Shown piece after piece: positions 6,672 to 15,197 of a stretch of DNA of 27,081 bases. Position 1 is the first letter of the stretch. Each line of letters starts with the position of its first letter. A model generated the notes under the pieces. That model made no database searches and was not told the DNA's origin. It worked only from the letters and a program-made list of their open reading frames with translations. Made by a program: the position numbers and the translations under genes. This DNA is from Rikenellaceae bacterium. GTDB taxonomy: Bacteria > Bacteroidota > Bacteroidia > Bacteroidales > UBA932. The stretch is taken from assembly GCA_900771335.1 (NCBI GenBank), contig CAAGNP010000016.1, positions 1 to 27,081 of the forward strand. The letters are read 5' to 3'.

Positions 6672-8018
6672 ATGGCAAACAGAGACAGTTTTAGTAGCAG
6701 ATTCGCAGTATTAGTGGCCCTTATCGGATCTGCAGTGGGGCTTGGAAATCTATGGAGATTCCCATATTTGGTGGGTACAAATGGTGGTGCTGCATTCATC
6801 ATCATCTACCTCTTTTTCGTTTTTGTACTATGTACCCCAATCGTATTTTCAGAGTTTATAATGGGTCGCAGGACTCAGACCAATACCTTCGGAGCATTCA
6901 AGAAACTTGCCCCCGGGACCAAATGGAACTGGGTGGGTCTCGTAGCAGTGATCAGTGCACTTTGTGTTTTGGCTTTCTACTCAGTGGTGGGTGGTTGGAC
7001 TATTGACTACCTGATAAAGTCGCTTACCTTCAAGTTCACTACCTCTGATCAGGCGCAGTTAACAAATATGTTCAGTAACTCTGTATCAAGTGTATGGCAG
7101 CCTATTATATATCTTGCCATCTTCTTGATAATTACCTGTGTTGTGGTTGTGAAAGGGATCAAGGACGGTATCGAAAAGTTCTCAAAACTTGTGATGCCTG
7201 TGCTTTTTGTGCTGGTGGTGGCCATTGCTGTAAACTCACTTTTACTCCCTGGAAGCCATAAAGGTGTTGAGTTCCTTTTCAAACCAGATTTTTCAAAAGT
7301 GACACCAAACACAGTCCTGAATGCACTCGGACAGGCATTCTTCTCTCTAAGTATCGGATGTGGTACCATTATGACCTACGCCTCTTATGTGAGTAAGAAG
7401 GAAAATATTTCAGTTACAGCATCTTTAACAAGTTTGTTTGATACCCTTTTTGCTTTGATTGCCGGTCTTGCCATTATGCCTGCAGTCTTTGCATACGGCA
7501 TTTCACCATCTGAAGGTCCGGGTCTTGTATTTGTCACATTGCCCCATATCTTCGCACAGATGCCGGGAGGATCCATTATTGCTATAGCTTTCTTCATTAT
7601 CCTGTTTATTGCAGCGATTACATCTTCAATATCCCTATTGGAGGTTCCTGTGGCATACTTCAAAGAGGAGTTCAATATGAGCAGAGGCAAATCAGTAACT
7701 ATTTGCTTCTTCTTCCTTTTTGCATTGGGCATACTAAGCTCTTTGTCTCAGGGTATTCTCGCAGATTTCAAAATTTTCGGTCTCAACTTCTTCGATCTGT
7801 TTGACTTCATGTCAGCGAATGTGTTTATGACCGGTGGCGGTCTTCTCCTTGTGATTTTTGTGGGTTGGAAGCTTAAAAAGTCAGACTTCATGGACGAGAT
7901 GTCCAATGGTGGCACACTCAGCATCAAGAGGTGGCTTTTGAATACCATCTACTTTATCGTAAAATATGTGGCCCCTGTGGTGATTATCACCATTATGATA
8001 GCTAACCTTATAAAATAG
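6672..8018 (+). CDS. Sodium:neurotransmitter symporter family (NSS) amino-acid transporter
   Basis: A 448-residue inner-membrane protein with about eleven hydrophobic segments, like the shorter bacterial members such as Tyt1. The TM1 signature IGSAVGLGNLWRFPYL (about 18-33) contains the unwound stretch that binds sodium and substrate. The following NGGAAF replaces the more common NGGGAF. The motif FFSLSIGCGTIMTYASY near residues 224-240 fits the unwound TM6 region. Such carriers import amino acids with sodium. The exact substrate is not readable, although bacterial homologues often take tyrosine, tryptophan, leucine or other hydrophobic amino acids. It lies between folA (2 nt) and a secreted peptidase (9 nt), so peptide breakdown and amino-acid uptake may be co-expressed. 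Confidence 0.92.
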   Translation: MANRDSFSSRFAVLVALIGSAVGLGNLWRFPYLVGTNGGAAFIIIYLFFVFVLCTPIVFSEFIMGRRTQTNTFGAFKKLAPGTKWNWVGLVAVISALCVLAFYSVVGGWTIDYLIKSLTFKFTTSDQAQLTNMFSNSVSSVWQPIIYLAIFLIITCVVVVKGIKDGIEKFSKLVMPVLFVLVVAIAVNSLLLPGSHKGVEFLFKPDFSKVTPNTVLNALGQAFFSLSIGCGTIMTYASYVSKKENISVTASLTSLFDTLFALIAGLAIMPAVFAYGISPSEGPGLVFVTLPHIFAQMPGGSIIAIAFFIILFIAAITSSISLLEVPVAYFKEEFNMSRGKSVTICFFFLFALGILSSLSQGILADFKIFGLNFFDLFDFMSANVFMTGGGLLLVIFVGWKLKKSDFMDEMSNGGTLSIKRWLLNTIYFIVKYVAPVVIITIMIANLIK

Positions 8019-8027
8019 AATAGATTT

Positions 8028-9443
8028 ATGAAAAAGATAGTTCTCGCATTGGCTTCTGTATTGTTTATGGTCAGTTGTGCAGAGTCACCAAAGGTGTCTG
8101 ACCAGAAGGTGTATTACCACAAAATAGTAAAGGAGCTCTCGTCGGATGAGTATTATGGAAGGAGCCTTTATAAGGATGGAGATGTGAAGGCGGCCAGATA
8201 TATCATCGGTGAGTTGAGGGAACTTGGGGTATCTGCACCCCCTGCAGCCACTAAAGAGGAGGTGGGTCTCAAACCTCCATACAAGAGTGAAATCTCCCCT
8301 TGCGGCACCGCAAGATGGTCTGAGGGCACAGCTGAGGAGCTCGCTTATCTCCAGCACTTCTCTTACCCTATGAATGTATTGTGGGGTGATATGGAGGTAG
8401 TGGTGGATGGAAAAGAGCTTGTGGCAACGGTGGACTATGTGGCCAAGGAGTTCTCTGCAGGTGCTCACGGCACATTTGATGTGGCCTACCTTGATAACAA
8501 ATACCTCACTTCGGAGGGGTTTGTAAAATATGTGGATAGCGGCAGATTCAAGGACAAATTCGTGGTTATAGACTGGGATGCATATCAGGAGAAGCTCGAG
8601 TTCCATCCATACGAGAGGTATATGCCATATCTTGTACCACTTAAAAATGTGGGTGGTATCATCCTTAAGAGCAGCAGCGATCACCTTTTCCCATATTTCA
8701 AGGCGAGAAGCTATTATACAGCCAATGTTCCTGTCCTTCTGACTACATCACAATTCCCATCTGATGCCAAGAAGATAGAGGTGAATATTGACAATGAGAT
8801 GATCCCTGTGAAGGATGCCCACAATATAATGACATATATTCCGGGCACCAAAAATCCTGAGAAATGTCTGATGCTATCATCCCACTACGACCATTTGGGA
8901 CTTATGGGTAGGGATAATCTTTTCAATGGTGCCAATGATGATGCTTCAGGTGTGGCAATGATGCTTGCCCTGGCAAAATACTATCAGGAGAACAGACCGG
9001 AATACTCTGTGATGTTCCTGTTCACAGATGCGGAGGAGGAGAACCTTTTGGGTGCTTTCTACTATGCTGAGAATCCAAGAATCCCACTTGACAATGTATT
9101 TGCATATGTGGAGATAGATATGATAGCAGATAATGCTAATCATCTTACATACCAGATATCAGAGAATGCTCAAAGCGTGATGGAGCTTTTCCAGGAGGCA
9201 AACAGAGAGCTTCCTGTACCATTTGAGGCGATCAACCCTGAGGGATTGAATGATGACAGCGACCACTACGCATTTGCACAAAAAAATGTCCCCGTGTTCT
9301 ACATGTCTGTAGACGGGGACTATCACGATTACTATCACACTCCGAGAGACACCTATCAAAACTTCTGTGATGAGAATTTTGAAAGGTTCTACGGGATGCT
9401 TGTAGGGTTTAGCTCAAAAGCTTCTTCACTATACCAGAGATAA
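8028..9443 (+). CDS. M28-family zinc aminopeptidase lipoprotein
   Basis: A lipoprotein signal peptide (lipidated Cys17 in FMVSC) precedes a 471-residue M28 peptidase. Expected dizinc ligands are present: His286 in SSHYDH, Asp304 in GANDDASG, the base/ligand pair Glu336-Glu337 in TDAEEEN, Asp364 in EIDM and His437 in YYHTPRDT. Residues about 120-230, between the N-terminal part and the catalytic core, look like a PA-type insert common in this family. The enzyme would remove N-terminal residues from peptides outside the cytoplasm. It follows the symporter by 9 nt, consistent with joint use of peptides as nutrients. Its last 35 bases overlap the end of the oppositely oriented yqeY. The exact substrate preference is unknown. 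Confidence 0.92.
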   Translation: MKKIVLALASVLFMVSCAESPKVSDQKVYYHKIVKELSSDEYYGRSLYKDGDVKAARYIIGELRELGVSAPPAATKEEVGLKPPYKSEISPCGTARWSEGTAEELAYLQHFSYPMNVLWGDMEVVVDGKELVATVDYVAKEFSAGAHGTFDVAYLDNKYLTSEGFVKYVDSGRFKDKFVVIDWDAYQEKLEFHPYERYMPYLVPLKNVGGIILKSSSDHLFPYFKARSYYTANVPVLLTTSQFPSDAKKIEVNIDNEMIPVKDAHNIMTYIPGTKNPEKCLMLSSHYDHLGLMGRDNLFNGANDDASGVAMMLALAKYYQENRPEYSVMFLFTDAEEENLLGAFYYAENPRIPLDNVFAYVEIDMIADNANHLTYQISENAQSVMELFQEANRELPVPFEAINPEGLNDDSDHYAFAQKNVPVFYMSVDGDYHDYYHTPRDTYQNFCDENFERFYGMLVGFSSKASSLYQR

Positions 9444-9858
9444 CGCGTCCGTCAGCTTGACCTGCAAGCTGTTTGGTGGCAACGCCCATCACTTTGCCCA
9501 TATCGGCCATAGATGAGGCACCCACTTGGGCGATAATCTCTCTGACAGCAGCTTCTACCTCCTCTTCGCTAAGTGCTTTGGGGAGGTATTTTTCCATTAC
9601 AGCCACCTCTGCAAGTTCGTTCTCAGCAAGCTCAGGACGGTTTTGCTGTGTGTAGATGGCAGCGCTCTCTTTGCGTTGTTTTACCAGTTTCTGGATGATT
9701 TTTACAAGTTCTGCATCCTCGATGGTATCTTTCTGGCCACCCTCTGCTGTCTTAGCGAGGAGGATGGCAGCTTTGATACCGCGGATAGAGGCCAAAGCCA
9801 CTTTGTCTTTGGCAAGCATAGCGGCTTTAAGGTCGTTCTGTATCTGTTGTTCCAACAT
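9409..9858 (-). CDS. yqeY: GatB/YqeY domain protein
   Basis: A 149-residue cytoplasmic protein of the stand-alone GatB/YqeY family, which resembles the tail of the GatB amidotransferase subunit; its own role is uncertain. Typical features are the N-terminal helix LEQQIQNDLKAAMLAKD, LASIRGIKAAI, and the C-terminal YLPKALSEEEVEAAVREII followed by DMGKVMG. The ATG at 9858 is preferred; a TTG at 9867 would add three residues. It lies 14 nt downstream of aspS and is presumably co-transcribed with it, a sensible pairing because GatB relatives act on mischarged tRNA. Its 3' end overlaps the M28 peptidase gene by 35 nt, tail to tail. Confidence 0.92.
   Translation of the reverse strand: MLEQQIQNDLKAAMLAKDKVALASIRGIKAAILLAKTAEGGQKDTIEDAELVKIIQKLVKQRKESAAIYTQQNRPELAENELAEVAVMEKYLPKALSEEEVEAAVREIIAQVGASSMADMGKVMGVATKQLAGQADGRVISGIVKKLLS
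9453..9471. terminator. Possible intragenic hairpin after the M28 gene
   Basis: CAGCTTG (9453-9459), a 5-nt loop and CAAGCTG (9465-9471) form a perfect 7-bp stem 10 nt after the M28 stop, followed by TTTGG. It could slow or end rightward transcription, but it lies within yqeY codons and has no real T-tract, so it may be fortuitous. Confidence 0.25.
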
Positions 9859-9872
9859 ATTCTTCAAAATTA

Positions 9873-11645
9873 TTATTCGTGTTTTTCAGCTTTGCTCTCA
9901 AGGAAAAGCTCGTCCATTTGTACCTGGTCGATGTATGAAGGTGAGTCGATCATCACATCGCGGCCCTGATTGTTCTTAGGGAATGCGATATAGTCGCGGA
10001 TGGTCTCCTGACCGCCGAATAGTGAGCAAACGCGGTCGAATCCGAATGCCAGACCACCGTGAGGAGGTGCACCGAATTTGAATGCGTTGATAATGAAGCC
10101 GAATTTGTATTCTGCATCCTCTTTAGAGATACCAAGCACTTCAAACATCCTCTCCTGCATAGCTGCTTCGTGGATACGGATAGAACCACCACCAAGCTCG
10201 GTACCATTGAGGACGAAGTCGTATGCATTGGCACAAACTTTTTCAAGATCCTCTTTCTTATCGCTGTAGAAAAGATCCAGGTGCTCTGGTTTTGGAGCGG
10301 TGAATGGGTGGTGCATTGCATAGAAGCGTTGAGTCTCATCGTCCCACTCTACAAGAGGGAAGTCCACTACCCATAGAGGTGCGAAGTTGAATGGATCGCG
10401 TAGGCCGAGGCGGTTACCCATCTCGATACGGAGGACACCAAGCATATTTTGGGTCTTTCTCTTCGCGCCACATAGAAGAAGAAGCATATCTCCCTTCTTA
10501 GCCTCCAAGCGGTCAGCAACTGCCTGAAGTTGTTCTGGTGTGTAGAATTTGTCCACTGAAGATTTGATAGAGCCATCTTCATTGACTTTGATATAGACAA
10601 GACCTTTGGCACCTACCTGAGGTCTCTTAACCCATTCGGTAAGTTCGTCGATCTGTTTGCGGGTATAGTTGGCAGTACCCTCAACATTGATGGCACCGAT
10701 ATACTCTACACTGTCAAATACTGAGAAGCCGTGACCTTGTACCAGGTCGGTAACTTCGTGAATCTTCATTCCGAAGCGGATATCCGGTTTGTCGCTGCCG
10801 TAGAAGTCCATAGCGTCGTACCAGCTCATGCGTGGAATAGGGTTAGGGATCTCTACGTTAAGGATGTTTTTGAAAAGTCTTCTCATCATACCTTCGAAGG
10901 TGTTGAGTACATCCTCCTGCTCTACGAATGACATCTCGCAGTCGATTTGGGTGAACTCTGGCTGACGGTCAGCACGGAGGTCCTCATCGCGGAAGCAGCG
11001 TACGATCTGGAAATAGCGGTCGTAGCCAGCTACCATAAGGAGCTGTTTGAATGTCTGAGGAGACTGTGGAAGTGCATAGAACTGACCCGGGTTCATACGT
11101 GAAGGAACCACGAAGTCACGTGCACCCTCTGGGGTAGATTTGATAAGGTATGGGGTCTCGATCTCAAGGAAGCCTTCACCATCCAGGTAGTTGCGGACTT
11201 CGTGAGCGAGTTGGTGACGAAGTTTGATTGCCTTCTGAAGTGGGTTACGGCGAAGGTCGAGGTAACGGTATTTTGCACGAAGCTCTTCACCGCCGTCGCT
11301 CTCATCTTCGATAGTGAAAGGTGGGGTGTTGGCTTTGTTGAGGACTTTAATCTCTGAAAGGGAGATTTCGATCTCACCGGTAGCCATTTTGGCGTTTTTG
11401 CTTTGGCGTTCAATCACTGTTCCGGTCACTTGGATTACCCACTCACGACCAAGTGAAGATGCTGTCTCGACTACCTCTGCAGCGGCAGAAGCGTCCACTA
11501 CAAGCTGTGTGATACCGTAGCGGTCACGAAGGTCGACAAAAGTCATACCGCCAAGTTTTCTCGATTTTTGTACCCATCCGGCCAAAGTTACTGTCTGGCC
11601 GACATTTGAGATGCGGAGCTCCCCGCAATTATGAGTTCTGTACAT
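9873..11645 (-). CDS. aspS: Aspartyl-tRNA synthetase
   Basis: Class II synthetase that charges tRNA-Asp with aspartate in the cytoplasm. At 590 residues it has the bacterial length. An anticodon-binding OB domain occupies about 1-105, opening with RTHNCGELR. The catalytic core carries motif 1 near EIETPYL (161-167), motif 2 FRDEDLRADRQPEF (218-231) and motif 3 in GLAFGFDRVC (about 531-540). The bacterial GAD-like insertion lies between motifs 2 and 3 (about 290-430). QSPQ around 194-197 belongs to the aspartate/ATP site. The ATG at 11645 follows the divergent promoter region shared with rsmA. yqeY follows 14 nt downstream on the same strand. Confidence 0.97.
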   Translation of the reverse strand: MYRTHNCGELRISNVGQTVTLAGWVQKSRKLGGMTFVDLRDRYGITQLVVDASAAAEVVETASSLGREWVIQVTGTVIERQSKNAKMATGEIEISLSEIKVLNKANTPPFTIEDESDGGEELRAKYRYLDLRRNPLQKAIKLRHQLAHEVRNYLDGEGFLEIETPYLIKSTPEGARDFVVPSRMNPGQFYALPQSPQTFKQLLMVAGYDRYFQIVRCFRDEDLRADRQPEFTQIDCEMSFVEQEDVLNTFEGMMRRLFKNILNVEIPNPIPRMSWYDAMDFYGSDKPDIRFGMKIHEVTDLVQGHGFSVFDSVEYIGAINVEGTANYTRKQIDELTEWVKRPQVGAKGLVYIKVNEDGSIKSSVDKFYTPEQLQAVADRLEAKKGDMLLLLCGAKRKTQNMLGVLRIEMGNRLGLRDPFNFAPLWVVDFPLVEWDDETQRFYAMHHPFTAPKPEHLDLFYSDKKEDLEKVCANAYDFVLNGTELGGGSIRIHEAAMQERMFEVLGISKEDAEYKFGFIINAFKFGAPPHGGLAFGFDRVCSLFGGQETIRDYIAFPKNNQGRDVMIDSPSYIDQVQMDELFLESKAEKHE

Positions 11646-11667
11646 ATATTGTTAGATTTTAATTCGT

Positions 11668-11675
11668 CAAAAATA
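11668..11675 (-). promoter_or_regulatory. Putative -7 element for aspS
   Basis: Read on the minus strand this is TATTTTTG, matching TAnnTTTG, 22 nt upstream of the aspS ATG. An identical second copy sits at 11683-11690. The nearest minus-strand TTTG (11701-11704) lies 25 bases away from the first copy, longer than usual, so which copy is used is unclear. Confidence 0.4.
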
Positions 11676-11724
11676 CAACCGACAAAAATAGCAATAAAAT
11701 CAAATCTTTTACTTTGATTAATTG

Positions 11725-11732
11725 TATATTTG
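11725..11732 (+). promoter_or_regulatory. Putative -7 element for rsmA-mutS operon
   Basis: TATATTTG matches TAnnTTTG and lies 20 nt upstream of the rsmA ATG, in the 107-nt A+T-rich region diverging from aspS. No TTTG occurs at the standard upstream spacing; one at 11713-11716 is too close. Confidence 0.45.
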
Positions 11733-11752
11733 CGAAAGAAAATTGAAGAACT

Positions 11753-12565
11753 ATGGAAGTTAGAGCGAAGAAGGCCTTGGGCCAGCACTTTTTGACAGAT
11801 TTGTCGATAGCAAAAGCTATTGCGCAGGCCCTTTTGGTGGATGAGGGGAGTGTGATGCCTACCCTGGAGGTGGGTCCCGGTATGGGTGTTCTTACCCAGT
11901 ACCTGCTTGAGCGAAATGATGTCGATTTGAGGATGGTGGAGGTCGATTCGGAGTCGATAGATTACCTTCTTGCCCATTTCCCACAGGTGAACGGAAAACT
12001 GATGGAGGCCGATTTTCTGAAGCTCCAGCTTGAGAATTTCTTCCCGGACCAGTTCTGTGTCATCGGAAACTTCCCATACAATATTTCATCGCAGATTTTC
12101 TTCAAGGTCCTCGATTATAAGGAGCAAGTTCCACAGGTGGTGGGAATGGTGCAGAAAGAGGTGGCAGAGCGCCTTGCATCCCCTCCTGGGAAAAAGGCTT
12201 ACGGCATCCTCTCGGTGCTGCTTCAGGCGTGGTACGACATTGAGTATCTCTTCACTGTGAGTGAGCACGTTTTCAATCCCCCTCCAAAGGTGAAATCTGC
12301 TGTGATCCGACTCCGTCGCAACGACAGGACCGACTTGGGTTGTGATGCAGCCCTTTTCAAATCGATAGTCAAAACTTCGTTCAACCAGCGTCGCAAGACC
12401 ATCCGCAATTCGGTGAAACCGTTGGCCAAAGAGTACCATATCCCTGCAGAGATATTGTCTGTGATGCCATCGGGCGAACAGGTGAACCTGCTCGATATGC
12501 GCCCTGAGCAGTTGTCTGTGGAACAGTTCATAGAGTTGACCCTGGCGCTGAAGAAAATTTCTTAA
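11753..12565 (+). CDS. rsmA: 16S rRNA dimethyladenosine transferase RsmA (KsgA)
   Basis: Transfers four methyl groups from S-adenosylmethionine to two adjacent adenosines near the 3' end of 16S rRNA, a late step in small-subunit assembly. The 270-residue length is normal. Motifs are the N-terminal KALGQHFL (7-14), the SAM-binding LEVGPGMGVLT (38-48), the acidic strand end VEVDSE (62-67), the catalytic NFPYN (106-110, usually NLPYN) and the C-terminal SFNQRRKTIRNS. The ATG at 11753 follows a -7 element. mutS begins 10 nt after the stop, and a TAATTTTG at 12563-12570 overlapping that stop might add weak transcription of mutS. Confidence 0.96.
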   Translation: MEVRAKKALGQHFLTDLSIAKAIAQALLVDEGSVMPTLEVGPGMGVLTQYLLERNDVDLRMVEVDSESIDYLLAHFPQVNGKLMEADFLKLQLENFFPDQFCVIGNFPYNISSQIFFKVLDYKEQVPQVVGMVQKEVAERLASPPGKKAYGILSVLLQAWYDIEYLFTVSEHVFNPPPKVKSAVIRLRRNDRTDLGCDAALFKSIVKTSFNQRRKTIRNSVKPLAKEYHIPAEILSVMPSGEQVNLLDMRPEQLSVEQFIELTLALKKIS

Positions 12566-12575
12566 TTTTGCCACT

Positions 12576-15197
12576 ATGGGAGAGAAAAAGAAGATAGTCG
12601 AAACTCCGCTGATGAAGCAGTTTTTCGCAGTGAAGGCGCAGCACCCGGAGGCAATTCTCCTCTTCAGGGTGGGTGATTTCTACGAGACATTCGGTGATGA
12701 TGCTGTGGTGGCCAGCAAGGTGTTGGGAATTGTCCTCACCAAGCGTGCCAACGGCTCTGCGCAGCATGTGGAGCTTGCAGGTTTCCCTCACCATTCGATC
12801 GAAACCTACCTCCCAAAACTGGTCCGTGCCGGGTATAAAGTGGCAGTTTGTGACCAACTGGAAGATCCCAAACTTACCAAGAAGATTGTCCGCCGCGGGG
12901 TGACAGAACTTGTGACTCCCGGTGTCGTGTACAATGAGCAGCTCCTTCCACAAAAGGAGAACAATTTCCTCGCCTCAGTGGCATTTGAGAAGGATAGAGG
13001 GGGAGTAGCGTTCCTCGATATCTCTACAGGTGCATTTCGCGTAGCGGAGGGGGGATTGAACTATATCGAATTGCTCCTCGAGAATATGAATCCCAAGGAG
13101 ATCCTTGTGGAGAAGGGTTTTTCGAAGGGCTTCAAAGAGAAATTCCACACCAATGCATATATCTCGACCCTTGATGAGTGGGCATTTGTCTATGAGACAT
13201 CTTATGAGAAGCTGAAAAAGCATTTTGCCCTCGATTCCCTCAAGGGTTTCGGAGTGGAGGGGATGAACCTCAGCCTTACAGCTGCCGGTGCCATCCTATA
13301 CTATCTGGAGAACAACCAGCAGGCCCATTGCGAGTATTTCCCTACCCGAGGCCTCAGCCATTTGTGCTCCATCTCACGAATTGACAGCGACGATTTCGTA
13401 TGGCTCGACAGATTTACCATCCGAAATCTTGAACTTATATACCCCTCTACAGCTGACGGAGTATCGCTTCTTGGGACCATTGACCGCTGCTCATCCCCTA
13501 TGGGTGGGCGTCTGCTGCGCCAATGGGTGGCAATGCCTTCGAAGCATCTTGATGAGATAAAGGGGCGTCACGAGGTGGTGGAGGATTTTACCCGCCATAC
13601 AGAGGTGATGGATGCTGTGAGTGGGAAAATCTCCGAGATGGGAGATATGGAGAGAATTATCTCCCGTGCGGCGGGTGGCAGAATCACCCCAAGAGAGGTG
13701 GCGCAGCTCCGCAGAGGACTCTCGCAAATACTCCCGCTCAAACTTGAACTCTCGAAACTCTCCAATCCGGAGTCCATTGCCCTTAGGGACAGTATCGAAG
13801 AGTGCAGCGATATTCTTAAAGTCCTGAACCACCGTTTGGCTGAAACCCCTGCAGGGCAGATTGGAAAGGGTGAGGTGATCGCCAGAGGGGTAAATGAGGA
13901 GCTTGACCAGCTTCGTGATATCGCCCAGAACGGCAAAGTGATCCTTGCCGGCATTCAGGAGAGGGAGCAGGAGAGGACAGGTATCACTTCCCTTAAGATC
14001 AGCTACAACAACGTATTCGGCTACTATCTCGAGGTACGCAATACACATAAAGACAAAGTTCCTACCGACTGGATCCGTAAGCAGACCCTGGTTTCGGCAG
14101 AGAGGTACATCACCCCAGAGCTCAAAGAGTATGAGGAGAAGATTCTCGGGGCAGAGGAGAGGATATATGTGATAGAGAGCAATCTCTTCGCAGAACTTGT
14201 CTCTGAGATCCAGCGCAATATCCCGTTGATCCAGAGGGACAGCGCGGTGGTGGCCAAGATTGACTGCCTGGCATCATTCGCTTCTTTGGCCCTTGACTAC
14301 GGTTACTGCAAGCCTCAGATGAACGACTCAGATGTAATCTCGATCACCCAGGGCCGTCACCCTGTAATCGAAAGGCTTATGCCGGAAGGGGAGCAATATG
14401 TGGCAAACGACCTCTACCTTGATAAAGCGAAGCAGCAGATAATCATCCTTACCGGTCCCAATATGGCAGGTAAGTCAGCACTGTTGCGTCAGACAGCCCT
14501 GATCGTCCTGATGGCTCAGATAGGCTCATTTGTCCCGGCCTCTGCTGCCTCCATCGGATATGTGGATAAGATATTCACAAGGGTGGGTGCCTCCGACAAT
14601 ATCTCACGCGGTGAGTCTACCTTCATGGTGGAGATGCTCGAGACAGCTACCATTCTTCATAATCTGTCGCCCCGTTCACTTGTCCTTCTCGACGAGATCG
14701 GGCGTGGAACCAGTACATTTGACGGTATGTCGATAGCGTGGGCTATCGTTGAATACATACACCAGAGGGGAGAGGGTGCCAAGACCCTTTTTGCCACCCA
14801 CTACCATGAGCTGAATGAGCTTGAGGAGAAGTTTGACAGGGTAAGGAACTTCCATATCTCGGTGAAGGAGGCCGACGGAAAGGTCCTCTTCCTGAGAAAA
14901 TTGACTCCGGGAGGTGTGGCCCACAGCTTCGGTATCCATGTGGCAAGACTTGCCGGTATGCCTCGTGAGGTGGTAAACTCAGCCCAGAAGCTCCTTAAAA
15001 AGCTGGAAGAGGGCGGTGGTGCATCCAAAGGGAAGATATCCCAAGTGGAAGAGCCTGTGCAGCTATCGATATTCCAGCTTGATGACCCTATTCTGGTCGA
15101 TGTGAGGGATACCCTCAGGGAGATGGATCTGAACAGTATGTCCCCTCTTGATGCATTTGATTTGTTACGGGAACTCAAAAAGAAAATAGGCCTATGA
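12576..15197 (+). CDS. mutS: DNA mismatch repair protein MutS
   Basis: Recognises base mismatches and small loops after replication and recruits MutL. The 873-residue protein has all MutS parts: the mismatch-binding wedge GDFYETF with Phe35 and Glu37 in domain I, the connector (about 130-250), the lever and clamp helices (about 270-560), and the ABC-type ATPase with Walker A GPNMAGKS (627-634), Walker B ending LLDEIGRG (Asp706-Glu707) and the ATHYHEL switch histidine region. An HTH-like tail ends DLLRELKKKIGL. Walker A continues SALLRQ rather than the STYMRQ of enterobacteria, a change I associate with Bacteroidetes MutS. Its stop overlaps the start of the permease gene. Confidence 0.97.
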   Translation: MGEKKKIVETPLMKQFFAVKAQHPEAILLFRVGDFYETFGDDAVVASKVLGIVLTKRANGSAQHVELAGFPHHSIETYLPKLVRAGYKVAVCDQLEDPKLTKKIVRRGVTELVTPGVVYNEQLLPQKENNFLASVAFEKDRGGVAFLDISTGAFRVAEGGLNYIELLLENMNPKEILVEKGFSKGFKEKFHTNAYISTLDEWAFVYETSYEKLKKHFALDSLKGFGVEGMNLSLTAAGAILYYLENNQQAHCEYFPTRGLSHLCSISRIDSDDFVWLDRFTIRNLELIYPSTADGVSLLGTIDRCSSPMGGRLLRQWVAMPSKHLDEIKGRHEVVEDFTRHTEVMDAVSGKISEMGDMERIISRAAGGRITPREVAQLRRGLSQILPLKLELSKLSNPESIALRDSIEECSDILKVLNHRLAETPAGQIGKGEVIARGVNEELDQLRDIAQNGKVILAGIQEREQERTGITSLKISYNNVFGYYLEVRNTHKDKVPTDWIRKQTLVSAERYITPELKEYEEKILGAEERIYVIESNLFAELVSEIQRNIPLIQRDSAVVAKIDCLASFASLALDYGYCKPQMNDSDVISITQGRHPVIERLMPEGEQYVANDLYLDKAKQQIIILTGPNMAGKSALLRQTALIVLMAQIGSFVPASAASIGYVDKIFTRVGASDNISRGESTFMVEMLETATILHNLSPRSLVLLDEIGRGTSTFDGMSIAWAIVEYIHQRGEGAKTLFATHYHELNELEEKFDRVRNFHISVKEADGKVLFLRKLTPGGVAHSFGIHVARLAGMPREVVNSAQKLLKKLEEGGGASKGKISQVEEPVQLSIFQLDDPILVDVRDTLREMDLNSMSPLDAFDLLRELKKKIGL

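Noticed and set aside
8085..8684. Leftward 199-codon frame inside the M28 peptidase gene
   Set aside because: It is antisense to a gene with a full set of zinc ligands; the translation is low-complexity and His/Leu/Ile-rich, as expected for a shadow frame.
9526..9979. Rightward frames of 107 and 147 codons across yqeY and the aspS end
   Set aside because: They are antisense to two well-supported conserved genes and show no domain-like sequence or start signal.
12563..12570. TAATTTTG just before mutS as a separate promoter
   Set aside because: It matches the -7 consensus, but has no -33 at proper spacing and would start RNA almost at the mutS ATG. Operon transcription from the rsmA promoter explains mutS without it.
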